Source of the DNA: Flavobacteria bacterium RIFCSPLOWO2_12_FULL_31_7 | GTDB taxonomy: Bacteria > Bacteroidota > Bacteroidia > Flavobacteriales > Flavobacteriaceae | Assembly: GCA_001800945.1 (NCBI GenBank) | Contig: MGWJ01000025.1 | Coordinates: 1 to 8,553, forward strand | Direction: 5' to 3' | Length of the DNA: 8,553 bases | In this document: positions 1 to 5,957 of the stretch, in pieces | Layout: each line of letters starts with the position of its first letter | Numbering within the stretch: position 1 is the first letter of the stretch | Translations under genes and position numbers: made by a program | The notes under the pieces: generated by a model | The model's database searches: none | What the model was told of the DNA's origin: nothing | Seen by the model: only the letters and a program-made list of their open reading frames with translations

Positions 1-243
1 TTGGTAGATTTAAACCGAATGAATTTTCATACTTCTATGGATTTTGCAACTCGTATGAGAAACCTTTCTAAAATTACACCTAAAAAAGAAATGGTTGCCA
101 TTATGAGCAACGAATATGCGAAAATTTCAAATGAATCAGAAGCTATAGTTTTTGAAACCATGTGGCAATTTACCCAAGAATTTCAAGCTAAAATAATCCG
201 AAAGAAAAACCTTAAAAAGAAATTAAAGTTTTGGAAAAAGTAG
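1..243 (+). CDS. C-terminal part of a probable Kdo/WaaP-family (InaA-type) lipopolysaccharide kinase
   Basis: Only the last 80 codons lie in the window. The frame is open to the left edge, so the first codon (TTG) is probably internal and not a start. The fragment begins LVDLNRMNF. This resembles the metal-binding 'D-x-N-R-M-x-F' segment, equivalent to the DFG motif of protein kinases, in Kdo/WaaP-type LPS kinases of Bacteroidota. It is followed by a helical stretch with a family-like pattern (RNLSKI, then EMVAIMSNEYAKIS). The protein ends in a very lysine-rich tail (KKNLKKKLKFWKK) that could contact the inner membrane. These enzymes phosphorylate sugars of the LPS inner core at the cytoplasmic face. 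The glycosyltransferase gene starting 25 nt downstream on the same strand fits such a role. The family call rests on memory of motifs in a short fragment. The N-terminal ATP-binding lobe cannot be seen, so another envelope-glycan protein is possible. Confidence 0.5.
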   Translation: MVDLNRMNFHTSMDFATRMRNLSKITPKKEMVAIMSNEYAKISNESEAIVFETMWQFTQEFQAKIIRKKNLKKKLKFWKK

Positions 244-268
244 TATTTTAACCTACTTAAAATCTTAC

Positions 269-1084
269 ATGAAACTATCAGTAATTATTACAACTTACAA
301 TTCGGAAGAATGGCTAAAAAAAGTGCTGTTTGGCTATTTGAACCAAACGGAAACCGATTTTGAAGTGGTTGTTGCAGATGATGGTTCTACTGAAAAAACA
401 AAACTGGTAATTGATTCCTTTTCGCCTAAATTTAAATATAAAATTGTTCATGTTTGGCAAGAAGATAAAGGATTTCAGAAGTGTAAAATTCTGAATAAAG
501 CTATTTTAAAAACAAATTCTGATTATCTTTTATTTACCGATGGTGATTGTATTCCTAGAGAAGATTTTGTTGCCACACATCTAAAACACAAGGAAAAAGG
601 ATTCTTTCTTTCTGGAGGTTATTTTAAATTACCTTTTGAAACATCACACATAATTGAAGAAAAAGATATTATTTCTAAACAGTGTTTCAATTTATTTTGG
701 TTGGCCAAAAACGGGGTGAAAACCAATTTCAAATTAACCAAACTGATTCGTTTTAAACCTTTTACAATTTTCATGAATTGGATTACACCAACTAAAAAAA
801 CGTTTAACGGTCATAATACTTCTTGTTTTAAAGAAGATTTAATAGCGGTAAATGGTTTCAATGAAGATATGCAATACGGCGGTTTAGACAGAGAAATTGG
901 AGAACGAATGTTTAATTTAGGAATCCGTTCGAAACAAATTAGATATTCGGCAATTTGTTTGCATTTGGAACATGCTAGAAGTTATTTTAGTAAAGAAAAA
1001 TTCTTAGAAAATTCAAAAATTAGAGAATTCAATATTAAAAACAAAGTGATAAGCACAAAAAATGGTCTTAACCAATATGTGTAA
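269..1084 (+). CDS. Family 2 glycosyltransferase (GT-A fold) with galactosyltransferase-like C-terminal motif
   Basis: This 271-residue cytoplasmic or membrane-associated enzyme probably adds one sugar to an LPS core or other surface glycan. The N-terminus, KLSVIITTYN, is the first strand of the GT-A nucleotide-sugar fold. DDGS (37-40) binds the nucleotide, and the DGD triad (91-93) is the DxD metal and UDP/GDP-sugar site. Residues 181-220 contain GHNTSCFKED and GGLDREIGERM. The GGLDRE element is typical of the C-terminal galactosyltransferase region (Glyco_transf_7C) of chondroitin-synthase-like GT2 enzymes, and it supplies the catalytic acid. HLEH (232-235) fits a further metal-binding site. 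No membrane segment is obvious. The ATG lies 25 nt after the preceding kinase-like gene, so the two are probably cotranscribed. The last 17 nt overlap the end of the convergent family 9 gene. Donor and acceptor sugars cannot be told from sequence. Confidence 0.88.
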   Translation: MKLSVIITTYNSEEWLKKVLFGYLNQTETDFEVVVADDGSTEKTKLVIDSFSPKFKYKIVHVWQEDKGFQKCKILNKAILKTNSDYLLFTDGDCIPREDFVATHLKHKEKGFFLSGGYFKLPFETSHIIEEKDIISKQCFNLFWLAKNGVKTNFKLTKLIRFKPFTIFMNWITPTKKTFNGHNTSCFKEDLIAVNGFNEDMQYGGLDREIGERMFNLGIRSKQIRYSAICLHLEHARSYFSKEKFLENSKIREFNIKNKVISTKNGLNQYV

Positions 1085-2132
1085 GTAAAAACGTTTTTAA
1101 CTTATCTAAAAATAATTCCGGAACAAACTGTTCGTATAAAAAGTCGTTTTCTCCTTTAATTTCTTTTGGTGTTTTATTTTCGAATAATTCCGGTTTGAAC
1201 TCTTGTAAATGAAATGAAATATGAGTAATTCCATCTTCAATTAACGCCCAACCTTTCTTATCAATCCAAGGAGAAAAAAGTACAAATGACGGTTTATGAA
1301 GTGCTTTGGCCATATTTATAGCACCACCATCATTTCCAACAATGACATCACATTGATTCATAATGGCAATAAATTCTCGAATTGAACCGCCAATTACCTC
1401 AAAATAAATGGCTTTTTTTGTCGAGTCTTTACACAAATTAAAAATTGCTTTGGCTTGTTCCATTTGATTTGGAATGTAATTGAAAAGAATGTTTACATTG
1501 CTTGTTTCTGCAATACAATCAATCAGTTGCGCCATATATTGATTGGGATACGTTTTACTTTGTTCGCTACCAATAATACTAACCATTACTGTTTTTTTGG
1601 AAACATCAATGGCATGTTTTTCAAAAATTGTATTAGCAATTTGCTTTTCTTCTTCGCTGACGTGAATCGTTGGAAAAGTAACTTTTCTATTGTCAATTTT
1701 TAAAGGTTCTAACAAAGCTAACCGTTGTTCAATAATAGTTCCTAAATTACTATTGTAATCGTCTCTACGCTTCACCACATCAGTATAAATGAAGTTTCTG
1801 CCTTTTTTTTCAAAGGAAATTGTTTTCTTAGCTCCAGAAAAATAGACCAATAACCAACTTTCTAATTTAGAATACGGATCGATTATGACATCATACTTTT
1901 CTTTTCTGATTTTAAGAATAAATTTCAATAATTCCCATTTACTTTCTCTTTGTTTTGCTGTAAATAAAATCAGATTACTAATATATTTTGCGCCATCAAC
2001 AACTGTTTTGGTACTGTCGTAAATTAAATAATCAATTTGAGCATCAGGATAAGCATATCTTAAATTTTCACATAAGATAGAACTTACTAACACATCGCCT
2101 ATCATTTTTTGTTGAATTACTAGTATTTTCAT
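1068..2132 (-). CDS. Family 9 glycosyltransferase (ADP-heptose:LPS heptosyltransferase-like)
   Basis: This 354-residue, GT-B-fold enzyme is likely to transfer a heptose or related sugar to the LPS core on the cytoplasmic face. The N-terminus MKILVIQQKMIGDVLVSS holds the family's GD-(V/A)-(L/V) signature, with D13 the expected catalytic base. A second-domain motif at 185-196 (SIIGSEQSKTYP) corresponds to the usual 'PG...K.WP' nucleotide-binding strand. GNDGGAINMAKAL (266-278) corresponds to the hallmark G-x-D-(S/T)-G-x-x-H-x-A donor loop. Here the usual histidine is replaced by asparagine, which leaves the donor sugar uncertain. The length is normal for the family. The ATG overlaps the stop of the upstream GT2 gene by 4 nt (ATGA), so translation is probably coupled. 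It is the last gene of the dapD operon and overlaps the convergent GT2 gene at its 3' end, with no terminator hairpin between them. Confidence 0.88.
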   Translation of the reverse strand: MKILVIQQKMIGDVLVSSILCENLRYAYPDAQIDYLIYDSTKTVVDGAKYISNLILFTAKQRESKWELLKFILKIRKEKYDVIIDPYSKLESWLLVYFSGAKKTISFEKKGRNFIYTDVVKRRDDYNSNLGTIIEQRLALLEPLKIDNRKVTFPTIHVSEEEKQIANTIFEKHAIDVSKKTVMVSIIGSEQSKTYPNQYMAQLIDCIAETSNVNILFNYIPNQMEQAKAIFNLCKDSTKKAIYFEVIGGSIREFIAIMNQCDVIVGNDGGAINMAKALHKPSFVLFSPWIDKKGWALIEDGITHISFHLQEFKPELFENKTPKEIKGENDFLYEQFVPELFLDKLKTFLLTHIG

Positions 2133-3115
2133 GATCTTGATGCGAAAAATGTGGAGGCTCTTGGACTAATAAATGTATGATTTTCTACTACACTGAATAA
2201 ATATGAAATATAATTTTTCAAAATCAATTTATTGACTTGTAGTTTAGGAATGAAGAACAGAGGGAAAGCCAAACAACTTAGCACTGTTTTTTCAAGTAAC
2301 ACTCCGAAAATCAACCTACTATGCAATAAAAATTGAGAAACTGGTGAAAAATTATTTCGAATATAAGCATGTTTAGAAATGATAACTTCTGTTTTAGTCA
2401 GTGCTTTTGTTTTTATATTAATTCGAGAAGCACCACCATGTTTATGAAAAATAGTAGCTTTTTTAAACACTGCAATTTTTCCGTTAACATCTGAAATTCG
2501 TTTACACAAATCAACGTCTTCCATATACATCCAGAAATCTTCATTCCAACCCGAGACTTTATCAAACCATTTTTTACTAACTAAAACTACTGCTCCAGTA
2601 ATCCACTCAGGATACATGAATTCCTCATTTTCTTGAAAAATAGCAGTAATTTTATTTTTGAAAAATAGTTTATAAATCGCTCTAGGGATGCCAAAAAAAG
2701 TGGCGAATTTGGGTAACAAGTTATATTGTTTATAAAATTTTCCGTTTTCATCTATTTGCAAACATGATAAAACGGCAATTTCATTTTCGTGTTTTATGTA
2801 GGCTTCAAAAAAAGATTCTAAATTTTGTTGGTCCACTTTAGTATCTGGATTTAAAAACAACAAATAGTCTGAAGAAGCGTGAGCTGTTCCTACATTACAA
2901 CCATTTGCAAAACCGTTATTTCCAGAATTTAAAATAAAAGTAAACGAATGAAATTTCTTTTGAAAAGTTTCAAAAAAACCATCATCAGAAAAATTATCAA
3001 CCACAATCACTTCTAAAATCATTTTATCAGAAGTGATCGCTTGAAGAGAAGACAAGCATTCATCTAATGCTTGCCAACCCTTGTAGTTTACGATTATGAT
3101 TGCTAATTTATTCAA
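2129..3115 (-). CDS. Family 2 glycosyltransferase, rhamnosyltransferase (WbbL)-like
   Basis: This 328-residue glycosyltransferase acts at the cytoplasmic membrane. KLAIIIVNYKG opens the GT-A fold. VVDN (38-41) and NSGNNGFANGCNVG (63-76) form the nucleotide-sugar pocket in the pattern of rhamnosyltransferases. LNPDT (88-92) takes the place of the DxD motif. WITGAVVLVSK (171-181), then WMYMEDVDLCKR (195-206) with its acidic catalytic pair, and HKHGGASR (224-231) are characteristic of the WbbL/RfbF group. A hydrophobic stretch at about 262-292 suggests membrane association. The start appears to be TTG (3113-3115). A stop in this frame lies at 3131-3133, no ATG intervenes, and the IIIVNY strand must be included. 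The TTG lies 2 nt after the dapD stop and the gene end overlaps the family 9 gene, so it is the middle gene of the operon. The acceptor is unknown. Confidence 0.87.
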   Translation of the reverse strand: MNKLAIIIVNYKGWQALDECLSSLQAITSDKMILEVIVVDNFSDDGFFETFQKKFHSFTFILNSGNNGFANGCNVGTAHASSDYLLFLNPDTKVDQQNLESFFEAYIKHENEIAVLSCLQIDENGKFYKQYNLLPKFATFFGIPRAIYKLFFKNKITAIFQENEEFMYPEWITGAVVLVSKKWFDKVSGWNEDFWMYMEDVDLCKRISDVNGKIAVFKKATIFHKHGGASRINIKTKALTKTEVIISKHAYIRNNFSPVSQFLLHSRLIFGVLLEKTVLSCLAFPLFFIPKLQVNKLILKNYISYLFSVVENHTFISPRASTFFASRS

Positions 3116-3117
3116 GA

Positions 3118-3933
3118 TTAAACAGCTACGTTATATTCGCGTAAAGCATCGTTTAAAGATGTTTTTAAATCGGTTGAAGCTTTTCTTTGTCCGATAATTA
3201 AAGCGCAAGGTACTTGAAAATCACCTGCTGGGAATTTTTTTGTGTACGTTCCAGGAATTACTACAGAACGAGCTGGCACAACACCTTTATACTCAATTGG
3301 CTCATTTCCTGTAACATCAATAATTTTTGTGGAAGCAGTTAAGCAAACATTAGCTCCTAAAACGGCTTCTTTTTCTACACGAACTCCTTCCACAACAATA
3401 CAACGAGAACCGATAAAAGCGCCATCCTCAATAATAACTGGAGCGGCTTGTAAAGGCTCTAAAACACCTCCAATACCTACACCACCACTTAAATGCACAT
3501 GTTTTCCAATTTGAGCACAACTACCAACAGTTGCCCAAGTATCTACCATTGTTCCCTCATCTACAAAAGCACCAATGTTTACATAAGAAGGCATTAAAAT
3601 AACACCTGAAGAAATATAGGCTCCATGACGTGCTACTGCATTTGGCACAACTCTAATTCCTCTTTCAGCAAAGTTTCTTTTTAATGGAATTTTATCATGA
3701 TATTCAAAAATACCCGCTTCTAATGTCTCCATTTTCTGAATTGGGAAATACATAACCACTGCTTTTTTAACCCATTCGTTCACTTGCCAACCTGTGGCAA
3801 TTGGTTCCGCCACACGAAGTGTTCCATGGTCTAATAAATCAACCACTTCTCTAATGGCCTGTTGCGTAGTTTCTTCTTGTAACAAAGCACGATTATCCCA
3901 TGCTGCTTCTATAATAGATTGTAAATTTGTCAT
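3118..3933 (-). CDS. dapD: 2,3,4,5-tetrahydropyridine-2,6-dicarboxylate N-succinyltransferase
   Basis: DapD (271 residues, full length) transfers succinyl from succinyl-CoA to tetrahydrodipicolinate. This commits carbon to the succinylase branch of meso-diaminopimelate and lysine synthesis, which supplies peptidoglycan cross-links. The N-terminal helical domain includes VNEWVKKAVVMYF (51-63). From about residue 95 the protein is a left-handed beta helix of hexapeptide repeats. It contains near-invariant family blocks: GAYISSGVILMPSYVN (104-119), FVDEGTMVDTWATVGSCAQI (123-142) and GGVGIGGVLEPLQA (150-163). The enzyme is expected to be a cytoplasmic trimer. The ATG follows a strong promoter (3950-3980), leaving only a short leader. 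The gene leads an operon with two glycosyltransferases, which is an unusual partnership for an amino-acid gene. Identity is very secure. Confidence 0.97.
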   Translation of the reverse strand: MTNLQSIIEAAWDNRALLQEETTQQAIREVVDLLDHGTLRVAEPIATGWQVNEWVKKAVVMYFPIQKMETLEAGIFEYHDKIPLKRNFAERGIRVVPNAVARHGAYISSGVILMPSYVNIGAFVDEGTMVDTWATVGSCAQIGKHVHLSGGVGIGGVLEPLQAAPVIIEDGAFIGSRCIVVEGVRVEKEAVLGANVCLTASTKIIDVTGNEPIEYKGVVPARSVVIPGTYTKKFPAGDFQVPCALIIGQRKASTDLKTSLNDALREYNVAV

Positions 3934-3949
3934 GTATATTATTTTTTAA

Positions 3950-3980
3950 CAAAGATAAAGTTTCCTATTAGTATTGCAAA
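3950..3980 (-). promoter_or_regulatory. Bacteroidota-type promoter of the dapD-glycosyltransferase operon
   Basis: On the - strand, TTTG (3977-3980) is followed after exactly 19 nt by TATCTTTG (3950-3957). This matches the flavobacterial -33/-7 consensus TTTG ... TAnnTTTG. It lies 17 nt upstream of the dapD ATG, so the leader is very short and A/T-rich with no Shine-Dalgarno. The -33 box begins 3 nt beyond the stem of the upstream lipoprotein gene's terminator, so dapD is insulated and has its own promoter. Confidence 0.8.
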
Positions 3981-3981
3981 T

Positions 3982-4008
3982 AAAAAATCCTGCTAAAAGC
4001 AGGATTTT
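3982..4008 (-). terminator. Intrinsic terminator of the FKBP lipoprotein gene
   Basis: A perfect 10-bp stem (3984-3993 with 3999-4008, core AATCCTGC / GCAGGATT) closes a 5-nt loop. It begins about 6 nt after the stop codon of the lipoprotein gene. Read on the - strand, it ends in a run of six T. This is a textbook rho-independent terminator for the - strand. On the + strand the T tract is short. Confidence 0.88.
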
Positions 4009-4013
4009 AAGTA

Positions 4014-4916
4014 TTAATTACATCCAGTATTTGGATTCAAATGTTTTTTCTTTCCATTTCCTAAAGCACAGTCCAACTCAGGTGCATCGAACGCATACCA
4101 ACCAGGGTGAACACCAGGAGTTACAACAGGTTTTTTAATCTCATTTTTGGTTAATAACCCATCATTATCATCATCAAAATCACCATAATCTGGTTTACCG
4201 TCTCCGTCACTATCTAAAGGAGTTCCCGAAGTTGGTCCGCCATACTCATCTTTGGAGAGAATTTTATCACCATCATGGTCTTTGTATTTTAACTTCATCA
4301 ATTTAAAATTAAAAATAAGCGGTGTATAAGAACCTATATTCCCTACTGCTTGATTATAATATCCTAAACCTGAAGGTACAAACATAACTCCTGCACCAAA
4401 ATCAGAATAAGTGGTTACTCCAGTTGCAGGATCTGTAACTGAATTTCCAGTTTTGAAACCAGGAAAAATTTCTTGCCAACCTTGAATTACTTGTTGTAAT
4501 TGAAACCAAACTGGATTGGAAGCAGAATCAAAAACAGTTAAATCAGTTTTATATCCTTTATAAGCACTAAAAACAGAATCTAATACAGTTGGATTTGAAC
4601 CTACCCCTTCATTTAACTTAATAAAATATAATTTATGATCTACTCCACCTTTAGAAATTGTTTTAAATTCTAAATCAGGGCGTGAAGAAATTGGTGTACC
4701 AGGTGTACTTCCAGTTATTTCTGTGTAAGTAACATTATAATCAGCATCAACTGTCATAAAATGAGTATCCATAAAATCCTCAATTTCTGCAATATCCTCA
4801 GCATAAACTTCAGCATAAGGTCTTGCTTCAACAGTAACTGGTTCATCATCTACCGGACATCCAACCATAATAAATATAAATGGTAATAAAAGTAATAATC
4901 TTAATGATAATTTCAT
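4014..4916 (-). CDS. Lipoprotein with FKBP-type peptidyl-prolyl isomerase domain and EF-hand/TSP3-like calcium-binding tail
   Basis: The protein has 300 residues counted from the ATG at 4914-4916. That start puts a clean lipoprotein signal (MKLSLRLLLLLPFIFIMVGC, Cys20) at the N-terminus; the in-frame TTG at 4949 would add 11 residues and run into the promoter region. PVDDE after Cys20 resembles the acidic lipoprotein export signal that sends Bacteroidota lipoproteins to the cell surface. Residues of about 105-210 align with FKBP. By comparison with human FKBP12, the active-site residues are kept: Y119, F129-D130, F138, V143-I144, W147, Y186 and F202. The loop after W147 is longer than usual (about 156-175). 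The tail has two 12-residue EF-hand loops (D213-E224 and D248-E259) around a TSP3-like DSDGDGKPD, then a segment with Cys283 and Cys299. The likely role is folding of envelope or exported proteins by proline isomerisation. The calcium-binding and surface location are inferences. Confidence 0.85.
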   Translation of the reverse strand: MKLSLRLLLLLPFIFIMVGCPVDDEPVTVEARPYAEVYAEDIAEIEDFMDTHFMTVDADYNVTYTEITGSTPGTPISSRPDLEFKTISKGGVDHKLYFIKLNEGVGSNPTVLDSVFSAYKGYKTDLTVFDSASNPVWFQLQQVIQGWQEIFPGFKTGNSVTDPATGVTTYSDFGAGVMFVPSGLGYYNQAVGNIGSYTPLIFNFKLMKLKYKDHDGDKILSKDEYGGPTSGTPLDSDGDGKPDYGDFDDDNDGLLTKNEIKKPVVTPGVHPGWYAFDAPELDCALGNGKKKHLNPNTGCN

Positions 4917-4945
4917 TTTGTAATATTTTAATTTAAAAAGTGCTC

Positions 4946-4978
4946 GCAAGATACGATTTTCATTTATTTTTGTACAAA
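4946..4978 (-). promoter_or_regulatory. Possible promoter of the FKBP lipoprotein gene
   Basis: On the - strand a TTTG (4975-4978) is followed after 21 nt by TATCTTGC (4946-4953). This is an imperfect TAnnTTTG, about 30 nt upstream of the ATG at 4916. The position is right and the -33 box is good, but the -7 box departs from consensus, so this is tentative. Confidence 0.35.
4965..4972 (+). promoter_or_regulatory. Possible -7 element for the S4 protein operon
   Basis: TATTTTTG fits TAnnTTTG exactly and lies 30 nt before the ATG at 5003. I see no convincing TTTG 19 nt upstream, so the call is weak. It sits inside the 86-nt divergent intergenic region and interleaves with the possible opposite-strand promoter. 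Confidence 0.35.
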
Positions 4979-5002
4979 TATTAACACTGATTTTTGAATT
5001 TT

Positions 5003-5299
5003 ATGCGAATTGATAAATATTTATGGTGCATCAGATACTATAAAACTAGAGGTCTTGCGGCCGAAGCCATTAAAAAAGGGCATGTTTCGGTGAATAATGT
5101 GAAAGCAAAAGCATCTAGAGATGTTTTCCCTATGGATAAAATTACCTTAAGAAGAGATCAAATTAATTATATTGTTAAGGTTTTAGATATTCCGCCAAAT
5201 AGAGTCGCAGCGAAATTAGTCGATTTATATAGAAAAGATGAAACACCACCAGAAGTATTTGAACATTTAGAAATGATAAAACTTTATAAGGAGCATTAA
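5003..5299 (+). CDS. S4-domain RNA-binding protein (Hsp15-like), apparently truncated by an in-frame stop
   Basis: The sequence from the ATG at 5003 opens MRIDKYLWCIRYYKTRGLA, the typical start of short S4-domain proteins of the Hsp15/HslR type. These bind structured RNA; E. coli Hsp15 rescues stalled 50S subunits carrying nascent chains. An upstream in-frame TTG at 4994 is less likely because the family begins at MRIDK. The S4 fold covers about residues 1-55, including AIKKGHVSVNN (22-32). After residue 98 (ending KLYKEH) comes TAA (5297-5299). The same frame then stays open for 29 more codons and encodes the conserved basic tail of the family. The protein as encoded therefore lacks about a quarter of its expected 128 residues, though the S4 domain itself is intact and may still bind RNA. 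It heads an operon with a methyltransferase and a phosphoribosyltransferase. Confidence 0.82.
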   Translation: MRIDKYLWCIRYYKTRGLAAEAIKKGHVSVNNVKAKASRDVFPMDKITLRRDQINYIVKVLDIPPNRVAAKLVDLYRKDETPPEVFEHLEMIKLYKEH

Positions 5300-5389
5300 A
5301 GAGATAAAGGAGAAGGAAGACCAACCAAAAAAGATCGTAGAGATATTTTCGATTATACAGAAAATGATATAGATGATGAAATTGAATAA
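5300..5389 (+). other. In-frame remnant: basic C-terminal tail of the S4 protein beyond the premature stop
   Basis: These 29 codons plus a TAA (5387-5389) continue in the frame of the S4 gene. They begin RDKGEGRPTKKDRRD and end in an acidic stretch (ENDIDDEIE). The KG-x-GRPTKKDRR block is the kind of tail that follows the S4 domain in bacterial Hsp15-like proteins; E. coli Hsp15 has a related DKKERR segment. It has no start codon of its own at its beginning and no further stop or frameshift. It is best explained as sequence that was recently, or still is, part of the S4 protein. The last 17 nt overlap the start of the methyltransferase gene. Confidence 0.75.
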
Positions 5390-5954
5390 AGAATATTGGG
5401 AAAACCGATACGAGAAAAATGATGCTGCTTGGGATATTGGCCATGTTTCAACACCTTTAAAAGAGTATATAGATCAACTAGAAAATAAAACCATTAAAAT
5501 TCTAATTCCTGGCGCAGGAAATGCCTATGAATTAGATTACTTAATTGAAAAAGGATTTCACAATGTTTTCGTAATTGACTATGCACAACCACCTATTGAT
5601 GCTATCATTAAAAGAAATAATGCTTTAGCAAAACATTTAATTTGCGATGATTTTTTTAATCACAAGGCAACTTATGATTTAATTATTGAACAAACCTTCT
5701 TTTGTGCTTTACAGCCTGATTTAAGAGAAAAATACGTTTCAAAAATGCATGATTTATTGTCCGAAAAAGGAAAAATTGCAGGTTTGTTGTTTAATTTCCC
5801 GTTAACGGAAGTTGGACCACCGTTTGGAGGAAGCCATGAAGAATATGTAAAACTATTTTCAGAAAAATTTACATTAAAAACACTAGAACCGGCATATAAT
5901 TCTATAAAACCTCGCGCTAATAAAGAATTGTTTTTTACATTTGAAAAAAAATAA
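5373..5954 (+). CDS. TPMT-family SAM-dependent methyltransferase
   Basis: This 193-residue cytoplasmic class I methyltransferase is of the thiopurine-methyltransferase (TPMT) type. YWENRYEKNDAAWDIG (8-23) is the family's N-terminal 'W-x-x-R-(W/Y)...W-D-x-G' substrate and cofactor lid. ILIPGAGNAYE (43-53) is motif I, which binds S-adenosylmethionine, and D69 (VIDYA) ends strand 2. CDDFF (91-95), EQTFFCAL (106-113) and GPPFGG (148-153) are further TPMT-like positions. Bacterial members methylate thiol, selenium or tellurium compounds or unknown small molecules; the substrate here is unknown. ATG at 5373 or 5376 is possible, since two Met codons are adjacent. The start overlaps the end of the extended S4 frame by 17 nt, so the gene was probably translationally coupled to a full-length S4 protein. 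The next gene starts 3 nt after its stop. Confidence 0.88.
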   Translation: MMKLNKEYWENRYEKNDAAWDIGHVSTPLKEYIDQLENKTIKILIPGAGNAYELDYLIEKGFHNVFVIDYAQPPIDAIIKRNNALAKHLICDDFFNHKATYDLIIEQTFFCALQPDLREKYVSKMHDLLSEKGKIAGLLFNFPLTEVGPPFGGSHEEYVKLFSEKFTLKTLEPAYNSIKPRANKELFFTFEKK

Positions 5955-5957
5955 ACC

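Noticed and set aside
1455..1703. Open frame on the + strand inside the family 9 glycosyltransferase gene
   Set aside because: Antisense shadow of a well-supported gene; low-complexity translation with no domain.
3242..3514. Open frame on the + strand inside dapD
   Set aside because: Antisense to the conserved hexapeptide repeats of DapD; the translation has no recognisable motif.
5300..5389. The idea that the S4 tail is a separate small gene
   Set aside because: It lacks an initiation codon at its beginning and is in frame with the S4 gene, with family-typical tail sequence; interruption of one gene explains it better.
5175..5444. Open - strand frame across the S4/methyltransferase junction
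   Set aside because: Hydrophobic translation arising as the complement of A-rich coding sequence. It spans the S4 tail and the methyltransferase start, which are both better supported.
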